Origin: Coptis chinensis
Lineage: Eukaryota > Streptophyta > Magnoliopsida > Ranunculales > Ranunculaceae
Length of the DNA stretch: 64,000 nucleotides
Reading direction: 5' to 3'
Assembly (NCBI GenBank): GCA_015680905.1
Contig: CM027380.1
Location: forward strand, 12,046,001-12,110,000
The first letter of the stretch is position 1; every line of letters begins with the position of its first letter. Positions 1 through 12,069 of this stretch are shown in pieces. Made by a program: the position numbers and the translations under genes. A model generated the notes under the pieces. It did not search any database, had not been told where the DNA came from, and worked only from the letters and a program-made list of their open reading frames with translations.

Positions 1-129
1 AGATTCTTTGGAAAAAAGTGAAATAATGGAGGAAGGTATTTTGTTTAATTTATCCACGTATTGTGAACTTAAAAAGAAATCCACTGACAAGCGACTAAAG
101 CAATAGATATGCAACAAAAGGTAGCTTAC

Positions 130-1571
130 TGTCAAGTATAAAATGATCTGGACGTACATCCAGGAAAATCGGAGGTACCTGTGTCAACAGCAACACAAGG
201 ACATGAGGCAACATTTTAGAAGTAACAAAGCCAGTTTAACTAAAAACTACCAACACGGACCACCATAAACTTTTAAAGGGAGATGTACATGAACAACATG
301 TTATAAATCAACTGACATTAGATAAAGATGCCTACCATGCTAACAGCCTCTTGTCTCGTTATGTTCCCAATTTCATTCGCTTGCTTTAAGAACTCATGGA
401 ACCTGCAATTGGTTATAGCATAGCCATGATCAAACATTACTAGCTTTAACTTGACCAGAAAAAAGGGATTCATCCTGATACGGCAGACTTTGGCATATCA
501 TTTACAGAGCTTTTTTTACCTAGTGAGTTTTAGTATCAGACGCACAAACATAATTATACATTGCTTTGAATAATAAGACGCCAAAGTAATCTTCGTACAG
601 AACAAAAGGAGAAGAAGTAGCCCCGACACCTCAAAATCCCCGTGACTGACACACTAACCCGAAGATCTTTTGCCAATCTTCTTTCTCCATAACAAACAAT
701 GACCATGTAAAGAACATAATGACGCGGCTTAGTGTAAAACAAAAAATAACCAAAGAGCAACATCTGGTTTATGTATGGTCCAATCCGTATTTAAGAGGGT
801 TTAGTTGTGTTTTAGTAAAAACTTCACTACTAAAAGTTAATCAAATGCAGTACTTACTTTGCAAGGGTCTGGTTTTTCCTTAGCTGCATGCGAGAATAAT
901 TTGAATGCCAAGCTAGATTACCAGGATACCAAGGTAAAGGCCTAATAGCATCCACCTCACCGTCATCAGTAACCTACACAACAAATTATAACATGGTAAA
1001 CACAATTTAGTAAAATATTTGCATATCAAAAAATATATATATTAACCTCCATTGCAAGATTTTTCATAAAGTCATTCTCTAGCTGAGACCGAATATCCTC
1101 AAAAAACTGGCCACTGCAAAAGAAAACAAAAAAAAAAAAAAAACTGTTATGAGTAATTGAAAGTGAAATATTGGAGTGGCAATTTAGTAGTACAAGTAAA
1201 AGGACGTGACCTGGAATTGATACGGAAAGCAGCAGGTAAAGGTTTGTGAAGTACATTCAAATATTCATCCCACTCATCTTCCGACACTATTCCTTGCTCC
1301 TACATTAAAACAAACAAATAAATAATATATATATATAGATAGATAGATAGAGAGAGATAATGAAAGACAGGCTTACTTTATAGTACTTGTCGAAGTCGAT
1401 ATTTTGAGTGGTGAATGGTTCCCAAGGAGAGTGATTGTTGTTATTGTTAGAAGCAGTAGAAGAGGAATCAGGATTGGTGTTAGCATCAGATGATGATCTG
1501 TTTCTTTTCCAGACATTCTCTTTGTTCTGTTTAAAATGCTTTCTTTGTGTTCTCCCTCTTTTTCCGCCCAT
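130..1571 (-). CDS. NSUN2: TRM4/NSUN2-type tRNA (cytosine-5) methyltransferase, 5' part, cut by the window edge
   Basis: Six exons can be read on the minus strand: 1377-1571, 1211-1299, 1047-1113, 858-973, 336-402 and 130-178. All junctions are GT/AG and the phases agree throughout, giving about 194 residues. The protein starts MGGKRGRTQRKHF, then a Ser/Asn-rich linker, then FDKYYK, EDEWDEYL and LPAAFRINSSG. Next come EDIRSQLENDFMKNL, PLPWYPGNLAWHSNYSR, FHEFLKQANEIGNITRQEAV and VPPIFLDVRPDHFILD. These are the conserved N-terminal blocks of plant NSUN2/TRM4 proteins, which use S-adenosylmethionine to methylate C5 of tRNA cytosines in the nucleus. The SAM-binding block and the catalytic cysteines lie beyond the left edge, so activity cannot be judged. 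The Met at 1571 was chosen because homologues begin with a similar basic Gly/Arg stretch. An in-frame Met at 1886 would add 105 residues with no recognisable domain. The exon 2 donor reads GTCACG, a weak but GT donor. Confidence 0.85.
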
Positions 1572-2045
1572 TGTTTCTACAACTGCTGTGAATGCCAGAA
1601 TGAGAGAGGGAACCAGAAAATGTCTCAAACTTCCTACAATCAAACCATTAGGGCTTCTAGAGAAATATACTATAAACTTCAATGCACCCATTCTTGGGCT
1701 TTCTCTCAAATGTTTTTGTGGCCTCCTAACATCTAAATAGCCCATTACCACTATGGACCCAAAACTTCTCGTGTTTCTTCCCTTTTCGTCACATGAGTGG
1801 AAGACTGGAAGGAATGGGTGAGGCCGTGAGGAGGATAACATATGTGCCTGGAATGAATGGGGGCTGAGGCCGTGGAGCTCGTTCATTTAACTAAATGAGG
1901 ATAACATAGCTACTTGGGTTTGTGCCCTTGATTCATTAAAACATTTACACTTTCTTTTTTTATCAGTAAAAAGTGTAAAATAGGACTTGTGTTACAATTT
2001 GGTACTGGCTCTCCATATCAGTGAAAGATAGTGTGAGTGAGAGCC
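1572..2045 (-). promoter_or_regulatory. 5' flank of the methyltransferase gene
   Basis: This is the presumed 5'UTR and promoter of the methyltransferase gene, which is transcribed leftwards. No clear TATA box or repeat was recognised. The reading frame upstream of the chosen Met stays open to 1886 but looks like non-coding sequence. Confidence 0.4.
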
Positions 2046-2320
2046 TCACATATTATACACCACTACAAAAAGACAGATTACTATTAGTTGTTGATGATCC
2101 TTGTCTACTTGAAAACCAAGTCCGAAAAGTAGTGTGATCTCGACTAGCTGCAAAAGTGTTTTCTTCTTGCAAAACCGTATCCAAACACTTCCCTTGATCC
2201 TGTTAATCACTTTGTTGATGCAAAGTGTCCGGTTTCTAAAAATAATTTCATTTCGAACACACCATATTGACCATACAATGGGGTACGTAGACAAACATTT
2301 TACAATAACATTTTTACAGT
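2046..2320 (-). pseudogene. LINE reverse-transcriptase C-terminal (zf-RVT-like) remnant
   Basis: The minus strand encodes a short peptide with VWSIWCVRNEIIFRNR. This resembles the W-x-IW-x-x-RNE-x-x-F block found downstream of the RT domain in plant LINE retrotransposons (the zinc-binding RVT region). No RT catalytic motif, poly-A tail or target duplication was found, so this is at most a fragment lying between the two host genes. A chance resemblance cannot be excluded. Confidence 0.4.
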
Positions 2321-2339
2321 AGCTCCCTGGCTCATTTGT

Positions 2340-4669
2340 TACACCGGCAGCAATACATTACATTTGGACCCGTGGTATGATGTAACATTTAAGAAGGTGA
2401 TATATTCGTGGCGTGACACTTGAATACATAGATACGAGTATACGACTTGGTCGAGGTTAATATTCAGAAATAATAGGAAGTTCAAAATATTTTCCTTATG
2501 AAATAACACCTTCAAATAATGCTCATTAGAGAACATGGTCGGTAGTACTACAGCAGTTTCATGCTTCTTTTTCATTTTTTGGATGGATCCAAAAAGTTCC
2601 TTCTTTTACGCAAAAGATTGATATTTGATTTGACCAATCTTGAGGAGGATTCCCTTTTCGCTTATTAAAAAAAAAAAAAAAATCTCGAGGATTGTATTGC
2701 TGACTATTCTGATTTTGGTTTTGATACCGTGATGGTTTGCAAGTCTCGAAGAACTCTATTGACATTGCAGTTGGAGACTACAACGCTATAGCCAGACCAC
2801 AACCCTTCAACAGTTTATCACAAAACGCTCATATGAGAGCTACAACCCAGGATGCAGTTTCTAACAAAATATACAGTTACTCAAGAAAAGCCCCAACAAC
2901 CACAGGAAACTAGGAAGTAATTTCCAAAATTCCAGTGAGCTACCCAGGATGCAGTTTCTAACAAAATATACAGTTACTCAAAAAGGAAACTAGGGAAGTA
3001 ATTTCCAGAATTCCAGTGTGCTTTTAAAACAAGTAGTGGAGTATATGTTTCTTCAAACAAGGTCTCAAGCAAATGCCTCGAGGATTTTGTTTTGCATCTC
3101 AAATACAGTGGATAATAGACAACACAAAGATCCCATGCAAACATTGCATTAAGCAGCCGTTCCCAAGGGATGTAAGCAAAATCTACTGACAATAAATCTA
3201 GTATTCTCCTGAGAATGGCGGAATAAAATTGTCACTTCAGTTGAGAATAGGCTGGTGTGACTAGAACTACAAAATTGTTATGACATAGTCAGTGTCATTC
3301 TATACAAAACTTGCGGCAATTATGCCGTTAAGTGAAAGATGATCAAACCTCTGTAATTAGAGAATGATATGTCAAGTAGCTTCTGAATTTGACAGTACCA
3401 ATGGAGCTATCCAATATTACTCGGATTGTCTCCAATCTATATTTGCGAAAGAAAATGTCACAGCACATTATTGCTTGGTACGTGTCTCCACATAACCCCA
3501 CACTATGCACAACAGTCAACTTCCATCACAAATATTTGGCAGCGTAAAATCCCAATTAGAATTCTATTCACTCCATCAAACAGCTATTCTAAGTTGTAGA
3601 ATTTAAGTTTAAATCTTCCCGTCACAAATACCCCTTGAATCTTCTGACTACCAAACTTGAGGAGGAAACCAATAAGATTCACTCCACTAAAATTATGCTA
3701 ACTCTAATGTGCTGAAAAACAAACATGAACGAAACATAAGAGTGCTGAATTGCCATCAGTTTCTCGTAACTGACAACTACTAGACAGAATACGCAACAGA
3801 GCACTCCTGATCAAGTTCTCACAAGTCAGTTGTCACCCAAAGGATCCTCTGTTGGTCATTTAACTATTCAATCAACGAACCCGGTGTTAGGGCAGCGAAG
3901 AATCAGCATTTGTTGAGATTGCGATAATTCCGTGAAAAACGAATCACTTCGGAGTTATCTGTGAAGATAAAATTACCAGACAAGAATATTATAAAACAAA
4001 ACGAGACAGAGCTCAGTATCCTCAACCTGATAGGAACCAATGCATACATCCAAAATCCAGATATGATGGAAGAAGCAACTGACACCTGGAGAATAACTTT
4101 CAACCGCAGAAACACTAGAGTAGAATGTTCTCCATGTTCAGACATACATTAAAACCACACTCCAATAGCACAAACTTGAAACCACAGTTTTCAATAATTA
4201 AGATCCATTAAGTATCTCCATTGCTTGAAGAAGCTTATCAATTTATCCATCTATAAAGAATTTCAGAAAGGGCCAAATAGATCTATAAATTGCATCGACG
4301 TCACACGATATGAATCTTGAGAGATTCCTCTTTTCAGATTATTTTAATGCCCATCTTCCCAGTTTTCGAAGAAGTTAATCTCTACACAATCTCATTCTTG
4401 GAGCATATATCTTAAAGATTTAATCCCGAAGCATTCAATTTCAAAGATACAAGATGAATAGGATAAAAAGAGTTCCATGCATAATCAAATCCTGGCATCC
4501 GTGTGAACGTTGGCAGGCGAAACTTTCGAGTAGACTTCCAGCTTCTCCACTAAATCAGCCTCCAAACGAGCTTTCTAACACTTTAGGATCCACCGTAACT
4601 TCTCAGATGTGCAATGAGGTGCACGTCCTAAAAAAACATTCTTTTAGAGTAACTGCAATCTAACTCACC
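2340..4669 (-). other. 3' flank and probable 3'UTR of the RRM gene
   Basis: About 2.3 kb downstream of the RRM gene's stop codon with no supported coding region; the short open frames here lack domains. It contains a 97-bp imperfect tandem duplication at 2845-3021 and a 15-A run near 2667. A donor-like AAG|GTGAGT lies immediately after the stop codon at 4669, so a 3'UTR intron extending into this stretch is possible. Confidence 0.4.
2845..3021. repeat. 97-bp imperfect tandem duplication
   Basis: Two head-to-tail copies start at 2845 and 2942, each beginning ACCCAGGATGCAGTTTC and ending near TTCCAGTG. The second copy lacks about 18 internal bases. The unit falls in the 3' flank of the RRM gene. 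Confidence 0.85.
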
Positions 4670-7600
4670 TTAGTAATAAGATCCCGAACCTCTGCCACTT
4701 CCATAGGGATCTCTCACGCGACGACCAGAATAGATAGATGAATATGAACCAGTACCCACCTGAACACACACACACAGTTAGATGACACTAAGTAGTACTA
4801 TATTATATTTTTCAGGTGCAAGAAAATGCAACAATAATTACATCATCGGTTCCTGTTGAGGTGTAATCCCTGGATGAGTAATCCCTCTCGTAACTGGAAT
4901 ATGCTCCTCCCATATCAGCTCTTCTCCCTTCATCTGTGAAAATTGGAATTGAGCCAAACTCGCAATAAACCTTACTGAAAGAACCAAAAAGAATGTTGTA
5001 TGTTCATACCTCGGCTATAAGCAGTTGACGTGTGAGTATCATATACTCCCTGAGAATGGCCAGCAGAACTCCTACTACCTCTCTCATATCCTAGGTGAGT
5101 ACCCCGTCCCACTCTGTCATATTTATAATATAAATCAACAACCAAGAAGAATAAGAAGGTAAAGAAAATAAAATGGCAAGACAAAATTTCATTGTGTCCA
5201 AGTAACAAATAAACCTTGCACTGGTAGACTCGCTTCCATAAGCCCTGTCATTGTATGGCATGTCGTCATTACTCACTCCGTAATCAAAACGAGCCCTCGA
5301 CTGTCTGACTGTAGATTCGGGAAAACGAGACTGATACTCTTCCTAAAAATCCAGAAGTAGGTGAGTAACAATAGTAGAAATATACAAAGACTTCAAAAGA
5401 ACCTCATTCAGAAATCACAAACCATTGAAGCATGAGAGCGCTTTGAACCAGAAACAGAACCATAATCGTGACTTTGACTGCCACGATAGCTTGAGGGTCG
5501 TTCCATGTGTCTTCCATAGCTTTCTTCGGCATAAGAAGGAGGTGGTCTACGATCAGCAGCACGAGGAGCAGTTCGTTGAGGACTATCCAGGTATTCTGAT
5601 TCACGGGACGGGTAAGCATCTCTATAGGACCAGCGTTTCTCATTAGCACCCTTGGTAACAAAATCAGAAGACCTAGTCTTACTGACGTAATTGGATGGCC
5701 TAACCCCATCAACAAAATCAGATGACCTAGTCTTACTGACATAATTGGATGGCCTAACCCCATCAACAAAATCAGATGACCTAGGGTAATGTTCATCGGT
5801 TCGAACATATTCCCTTCTTGAGCTGCTCCTACCAAAAGCTAGACCTGTACAAAAAATTATGACAGCATAATAATCTAAACTGAAAAGCTTGGGTAATGGG
5901 TGAATGAGAATGGTAAATACAATAATTACATACCAGGAGACCTCCGGTCATAAGATCTCTCCGAAGATGGAAGTCTTCTTCTGCTGTCAATTCTACTAGG
6001 GGCCATATCCGTGATTGGGTATCTTTCCCTGGAACCAAGGGGTCGCTTGAAACCACCACTGTATGTTCTATGACTTTGCATATCTCGTCCACTGCGACCT
6101 GCATACCCCCATGAATCACTAGAGTCCCAGGAAGTCCTGCCTCCTCTACCACCGCCATGCCCAACCATGTAACCTCCCCTGGCATGTCTGCTTGACTTGC
6201 CTCTTTGGCGTGGCCTTGACAGCCTTGCCCTGACTTTCACCTATATATACGGATAAATTGAAACATCAAACACAATTGCACCAATAAGATGTAATGAGCA
6301 GACATGCCTCTTTGGCGTGGCCTTGACAGCCTTGCCCTGACTTTCACCTATATATACGGATAAATTGAAACATCAAACACAATTGCACCAATAAGATGTA
6401 ATGTGGAGAGGGAGGAAAAAGAACATCAATGCAGCTGTGTTTAGCACCAAGATCATATGCTATCCACTTGGGAAAAGAGAAGCATATATGATACTGAGAA
6501 TTTCGGACTGTAGTAAGGTTACAGATAAAAAGACCTACAGAACGAAAATTCCCTATTACATGTTATCCATTGTCACAAGTTTTCTGTCTCCACTATTCCC
6601 CTCCTTAAAGCTGGTATATATGAGACAACAAACCTAACAGCAACCACGGCCTAGGATATGATTGTGCTGCCAAAACACAGCCTAAATAACTACCCAAAGA
6701 AATTGTAAGGCACGGACTAGAGATGGATCATCAACAGACCTTTTTGACACCATCACCAAGCTCGGTATTATTGACACCATCAACACAAGCCACTGCAGCA
6801 TCATGTGTATCAAATGTTATGAAGCCAAAATCTGTTCTTTTAGCAGCTGGCATATTCCTTGCAAGTTCAACCTTTTCGACCTTCCCAAATTTCTTGACAT
6901 GCTCTGAGGCACGGTCCTCATCCCAAGAAGCAGGCAGACCATCAAGAAATACTGTCCTAACCTGAAGAAGCAAAAATATAATATGTCCAAACATGATATT
7001 TAGAACTGTGGCCTTACTGAAATAAATAAATCGCATTTTTTCTTAGTTCAATGCAACATACCAATTATAAGTATATAAAGCACGTACACACATTGTAATG
7101 TGCAATAGAACACTTAAGAGATTGTCTGAATAATAAGGTAATAAATGAATATTGTGCTCCACCAATCTATGTACCTGTGCCATGATTTCATCGTCTGGCT
7201 CTATGAAAGTATCAGCAAAAGCAACCTTTGCCGATCTATCTGTTCCAAAAACAACATCCATCTTCTGCAAGCGCTTGCATGCCTCCAAGGCATCTGCGCG
7301 GCAAGAGAAATCCAAAAACGCAAAACCCCGATTTAGTCCTTCATTTTTTGCGTCCTCAACTAAGGTCACCTCCTCAAACTTGTCAACACCATGATGCACA
7401 AGCTTTTCTCTAAACTGTATGAGAAATAAGTAGATCCAAGCATAAACAAAATGAATAGAACAAAACTATTAGGTAATAGCCTAATATTGAAGTCAAGGAA
7501 CACGGGTTACAAAAAAATATAAATATCCAACTCAAACCATCCATATCAAGCGCTGCAGATCTAAATCATACTTACAACTGCTTTTGTCCATGTCTTGCAT

Positions 7601-8629
7601 ATGTTTCCAACAAATAGAGTGTCACTGTCCTGGCTTGGAGATACTCCACACTGCTTTCCATTAACCTGAAAAGAAAATGCTAGGATCAAGTAACCTAATT
7701 CAAGGAAAGATAAACATCCATTTGTTTTTCAAAATACGGAAGGTGGTGAAGAATACCGTTGGATGCTTAAGTTCATTAATGGCACGTCGAGCCTGCTCAA
7801 CAGTTGCAAAACGTACGAATCCAAAACCCTTGTTCTTCTGAGTCATGGGATTCTTCATTAGTCTAACCTCGGTAACCTCTCCAACCTGACTAAAAACCTT
7901 CCTCATATCCTCCTCATTAGCATCTCTATCCAAACCTCCAACAAATATCTCAAACTCCTTCCTCTTCCTCCGTTCTTTCATAACATCATGATGCTCTTTC
8001 TCATCCTCATTAACTTCTTCCTCCTCCACATCACGTCCACCATCTTCTTCCACCTCCTCTCTAACCTCCTCCTGCTCGCCCACCCCTTCAATAACACCCT
8101 CCGTCATTTCATCCCCGTCCCCGTCATACTCAACTTCACCTTCTTCAATCTCCTCATCTCTATACTCTTCTTCTTCTTCCATATTCGCCGCAACCTCCTC
8201 TTCCGGTTCAAAATCATAGTAAGTCTCATTCAAATCTAATCTCTCTGATTTATCACTCTCATTATATACCACTGATACCTCCTCTTCTTTTTCCTCTAAT
8301 AATGAGCACATAAAATAGTCCGTGTTATTGTGGTTCATTGTGGGGCCCAATGGTAATTAAATATAAGTGCAAAAAAAAAAAAAAAAAAAAAAATAATAAT
8401 AATTAGTAGTACCTTTGGGTGGAGAAGAATAGTGGTCCTCTTCTTCTTCGTCTTCTTCATGGTTGTTGTTATTGTGGTCCATGTTTAAGTTATCGGGTGG
8501 GGTTTGTTTGGGTACTTCTTCTTCTTCCTCTTCTTCTTCTTCTTCGTGTTGGATTGGGATATTAGTGTGGGGTCTTTTTTTTAATGGTATAGCGTTGGAC
8601 GACGGACGTCTGACTGCACGCGGCGGCAT
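4670..8629 (-). CDS. Acidic three-RRM hnRNP-Q-like RNA-binding protein, complete, 11 exons
   Basis: Coding exons on the minus strand are 8413-8629, 7757-8295, 7665-7576, 7175-7414, 6740-6961, 5934-6240, 5423-5844, 5215-5342, 5010-5113, 4842-4933 and 4670-4759. They total 2451 bases (816 residues plus stop) with consistent phases. Residues 1-186 are strongly acidic, including a 10-Glu run. RRM1 starts near residue 187 (FEIFVGGL, then KGFGFVRF). RRM2 starts near 267 (DTLFVGNI, then RGFAFLDF) and RRM3 near 364 (RTVFLDGL, then DFGFITF). The last ~380 residues are Arg/Gly/Ser/Tyr-rich, low-complexity and likely disordered. This is the architecture of plant hnRNP-Q-like proteins such as Arabidopsis At2g44710, of similar length; a nuclear RNA-processing or chromatin-linked role is inferred. 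Oddities are a 107-bp duplication over the exon 6 acceptor, a 54-bp repeat in exon 7, a GTCTGT donor after exon 5, and a donor-like GTGAGT just after the stop. The start is the first Met of the conserved MPPRAVRR opening. Confidence 0.85.
5659..5786 (-). repeat. 54-bp in-frame coding repeat in exon 7 of the RRM gene
   Basis: Two complete copies and a partial third are spaced exactly 54 bases (shared points at 5671, 5725 and 5779). They encode the 18-residue unit RSSDFVDGVRPSNYVSKT. Length change here keeps the reading frame and alters only the low-complexity C-terminal region. Confidence 0.9.
6198..6403 (-). repeat. 107-bp tandem duplication spanning a splice acceptor of the RRM gene
   Basis: Positions 6198-6296 and 6305-6403 are identical over 99 bases at an offset of 107. 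The unit contains the 3' end of intron 5, its TATATATAG acceptor and the first ~43 coding bases of exon 6. The gene therefore has two competing acceptors: the downstream one (exon from 6240) keeps the frame. The upstream one (exon from 6347) would add 107 bases, not a multiple of three. Confidence 0.9.
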
Positions 8630-8883
8630 TTTTATTTTATATATTTTTTAATTTGGGGGGCGAGAAGATATAGAGAGAGAGGAGTGTTGTGGAATTTGCT
8701 TGTTTTTAAGAAGAAGAAGAGCGTATGAAATTAGGAAATCTAGATTATGTACGATATTTGAGAGACCGTGTGGGAATGGAACTTTTGAGGAAACCTGCTT
8801 TTTTAAGTTGACGACGACTTTCCTTTGGGGTTGAGTTTTATACAATTAGATTTCATTTATTTATGTGATATATGGTAATGATA
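8630..8883 (-). promoter_or_regulatory. 5'UTR and promoter region of the RRM gene
   Basis: The gene is transcribed leftwards from about here. A GA-rich stretch at 8668-8685 may be 5'UTR. From about 8799 to 8883 the sequence is shared almost exactly with 16497-16575, so a duplicated segment begins within ~170 bases of the start codon. The Helitron end at 8884 lies only 255 bases from the start codon. Confidence 0.45.
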
Positions 8884-9235
8884 CTAGCTTTCGAACCCGT
8901 CCTACCAACGGGTGCCGTTATATTAAATTATTGTAAAAAATATTAACAACTATGCATAGCTATGAGATATGAAAATTATATTAATCAGTCATTCAAATTT
9001 CTTAGACCACTCTCTATAAAAAAAAAAGCACCAAACCTCGATAAAACTCATCGACTTCTTTTTGTTGTTAGGTTTAATAATAGAAGTTTGATTGAAGTTT
9101 TTTGTGATAATGCCCAATATGGCGAAGATAATATTGAGTTTACTTGAATAGCATGACATTCTTAATCATAATAAAAAAAATTATGATAAACACTACTTAA
9201 AATGCAAAACTATATTTGTCGAGACATTTATTCCC

Positions 9236-10590
9236 CCTACATATAATACAAACATGTTTTAGGGTTATTAGTTCAATGCATTTGCATCAAGTTTTCGATT
9301 TTCCATTAATTATTCTTTTGAGGTTAGTTCAATGTAGTGACGTTGCATTTAGTTTCCAATTTCTCATTAATTATTCTTTGAGGTTAGTTCAATGCGGCTT
9401 TATTAAGTTTTTCGATTTTCGTTAATTATTATTTTGAGGTTAGTTCGGTGCAATTGCATCCACTTTATAATTTTCCGTTAGTTATTCATTAAGGTTAATT
9501 TAAAAATGCAGTTGCATCCAATTTTTGATGTTTAGATTAATTACTCTTTGTGATTTGTTCAATACATCGCATCCAGTTTCGATTTCCGTTAATTGTTTTT
9601 CTAGGTTAGTTCGATAGTTTATAATTTCTAGTTATTTATGCTTTGAGGTCGGTCGATACGCTTACATCCAAATTCTTCCGATTTCAGGTTCACTATTCTT
9701 TGAGGTTATTTCAATGCATTTGCATCCAATTTTTGATTTTCCGTTAGTTAATCTATAATTTAAGTTTAATGCAGTTGCATCCAGGTTTATGATTTTCCGT
9801 TAATTATTATTTGAGGTTAGTTCAATCTGGTTGTATCAAATTTCGATTTTATGTTAATTGTTTTTGAGATTAATTCAATGCATTTGCATCAAGTTTCGAT
9901 TTTCTGTTAATTATTTTTTAAGGTTAGTTCAATGCATTTAGATCAAATTTATAATTTCATTAATTATTCATTTAGATTAGTTCGGTGTAGTTTCATCCTT
10001 TTTTTAATGTTTTGTTAATTAGTCTTTGAGATTAGTTCATTGCAATTGCATCTAGTTTCTAATTTTCCGTTAATAATTTTTAAGGTTAGTTCAATACATC
10101 CGCATCTAGTTTCGATTATTTATGCTTTGAGGTTAGTTCGATGCAATTACATCCCCGCTTTCGATTTCGGTTAACTATTCTTTGAGGTTATTTTAATGCA
10201 TATTTGCATTTAGTTTTCGATTTCCCACCAATTATTCTATGAGGTTAGTTCAATGCATTTGCATTCGATTTTGATTTTTCATTAATTATTTTTTGAGTTT
10301 AGTTCAATGCATTTGCATACAGTTTATGGTTTCCCATTTATTATTATTTGAGGTTTGTTTGATGTATTTGCATAAATATTTTTTAAGGATTTGCATCCAA
10401 TTTCTAATTTTCCGTTAGTTATTCTCTGATGTTAGTTTAATGCAATTGCATCCAGTTTCCGATTTCTAGTTAATTACTTTTTGAGTTTAGTTTATTGTAT
10501 TTGCATAAAGTTTTCGATTTCCCGTTAATTACTCTTTGAGTTCAGTTATGTATTTTAATCCAATTTTCGGTTTCCTTTTAATTATCCAAT
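9236..10590. repeat. ~60-bp AT-rich minisatellite array, first block, inside the Helitron
   Basis: Degenerate head-to-tail copies of a unit built from GAGGTTAGTTCAATGCA, TTTGCATCCAGTTT, CGATTTTCCGTTAATTATT and CTTT. Unit length varies around 55-62 bases, and by eye there are roughly twenty copies. There are no spacer-like unique sequences between units and no coding potential. Confidence 0.9.
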
Positions 10591-11093
10591 GTGGTATGTA
10601 ATACCAACTTCTATCGATCCATCGTAGTGTCCTTGCAAACATGACATAAAAATAAATTATGTTTGATTTACTATGTGGGATCATCAAAGATTATCTAGTT
10701 CGATTTCCCATTAATTATTCTTTAAATTATGCATGACTCACTATGTGGAATCTGCAAAGATTATCTACGAACGGGTGTTATTATATTAATTATTCTAAAA
10801 AATATTTGCAAATATGCATAACTATTATATATTAATATTATATTGATCACTCATCCAAATTTCTTATAATGTGAAAACCTCTCCTCTCCAAAAAAAAACT
10901 CACCTTTGATAAAACCCTTTAACTTCATTTTGTTGTTTAATAATATAAATTTGATTGAAGTTTTGTGAGGTTGCCTAATAAGGAAGTTCATATATATTGA
11001 AACTACTTGAATAATAAGGAGTTACAACCATACGGAAATAGATAAGATAAACACTATTTTAAATGCAAAACTATACTTATTAAGACATTCTCA

Positions 11094-11940
11094 CAACATA
11101 TAATCTAACTATGTTTTGAGGTTAGTTCAATGCATTTGCATCTAGTTTCGATTTTCCGTTATTTATATTTTGAGGTTAGGTCAATGCAGTTGAATCGAAT
11201 TTCTGATTCTCGTTAATTATTCTTTGCAGTTAGTTCAATACATTTGCATCCAATTTCCAATTCTCTATTAATTGTTCTTTGAGGTCAACTCAATGCATTT
11301 GCATCCATTTTCTGATTTCTCGTTAATTATTCTGTGAGATTAGTTTAATGCATTTGTATACAGTTTTCGATTTCTCGTTTATTATTTGATAAGGTTGCAT
11401 TTGCATCTAGTTTTCAATTTTCCGTTAATTATTGTTTGTGGTTAGTTCAATGAATTTGCATCCAATTTCCAATTTTCCGTTAATTATTTCTTGAGGTTAG
11501 TTCAATGCATTTGCATCTAGTTTATTTTTTAAGATTAGTTCAGTGCAGTTGCATCCGGTTTTCGATTTTCCGTTAATTATTCTTTAAGATTAGTTCCACG
11601 CATTTGCATCATGTTTCCAATTTATAATTAATTTTTCTTTGAGGTTAGTTCAATACATTTGCATCCAGTTCCCGATTTCCCGACAATTATTTCTTTTATA
11701 TTAGTTTAATGTATTTGCATCCAAGTTTTGATTTTCCGTTAATTATTCTTTAAGGTTAGTTTAATGCAGTTGTATCCATATTCCGATTTTCTATTAATTA
11801 CTTTTTAAGATTAGTTTAATGCTTGTATTTGCATCCATTTTTCGATTTCCGGTTAAATATTATTTGAGGTTAGTTCGATGCATTTGAATCTAGTTTTTGG
11901 TTCCCCATTAATTGTTCTTTGACATTAGTTTCATTCAGTA
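11094..11940. repeat. ~60-bp AT-rich minisatellite array, second block, inside the Helitron
   Basis: Same unit as the block at 9236-10590, preceded by the same ~330-base leader. The two blocks therefore form a higher-order duplication inside the element. Confidence 0.9.
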
Positions 11941-12010
11941 TTATATATGTTTTGAATGCCGTTATTTTTTTTTTCTATTTTATATTATATATGTTTTTTT
12001 GTAATGTTAA

Positions 12011-12030
12011 TATATATATATTTATATATA

Positions 12031-12066
<36 letters not shown>
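12011..12066. repeat. (AT)n microsatellite
   Basis: A run of TA dinucleotides broken by a few TTTA steps, inside the Helitron between the minisatellite and its 5' end. Confidence 0.9.

Positions 12067-12069
<3 letters not shown>

Noticed and set aside
1572..1886. N-terminal extension of the methyltransferase from an upstream in-frame Met
   Set aside because: The added 105 residues show no conserved block, and the family's conserved opening starts at 1571.
5404..5835. 143-residue minus-strand frame over exon 7 of the RRM gene
   Set aside because: Shadow of the true reading frame in exon 7; its repeats reflect the 54-bp coding repeat.
9236..11940. Regular repeats reminiscent of a CRISPR-like array
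   Set aside because: There are no unique spacers; whole units are degenerate copies of each other and lie inside a Helitron in plant DNA.
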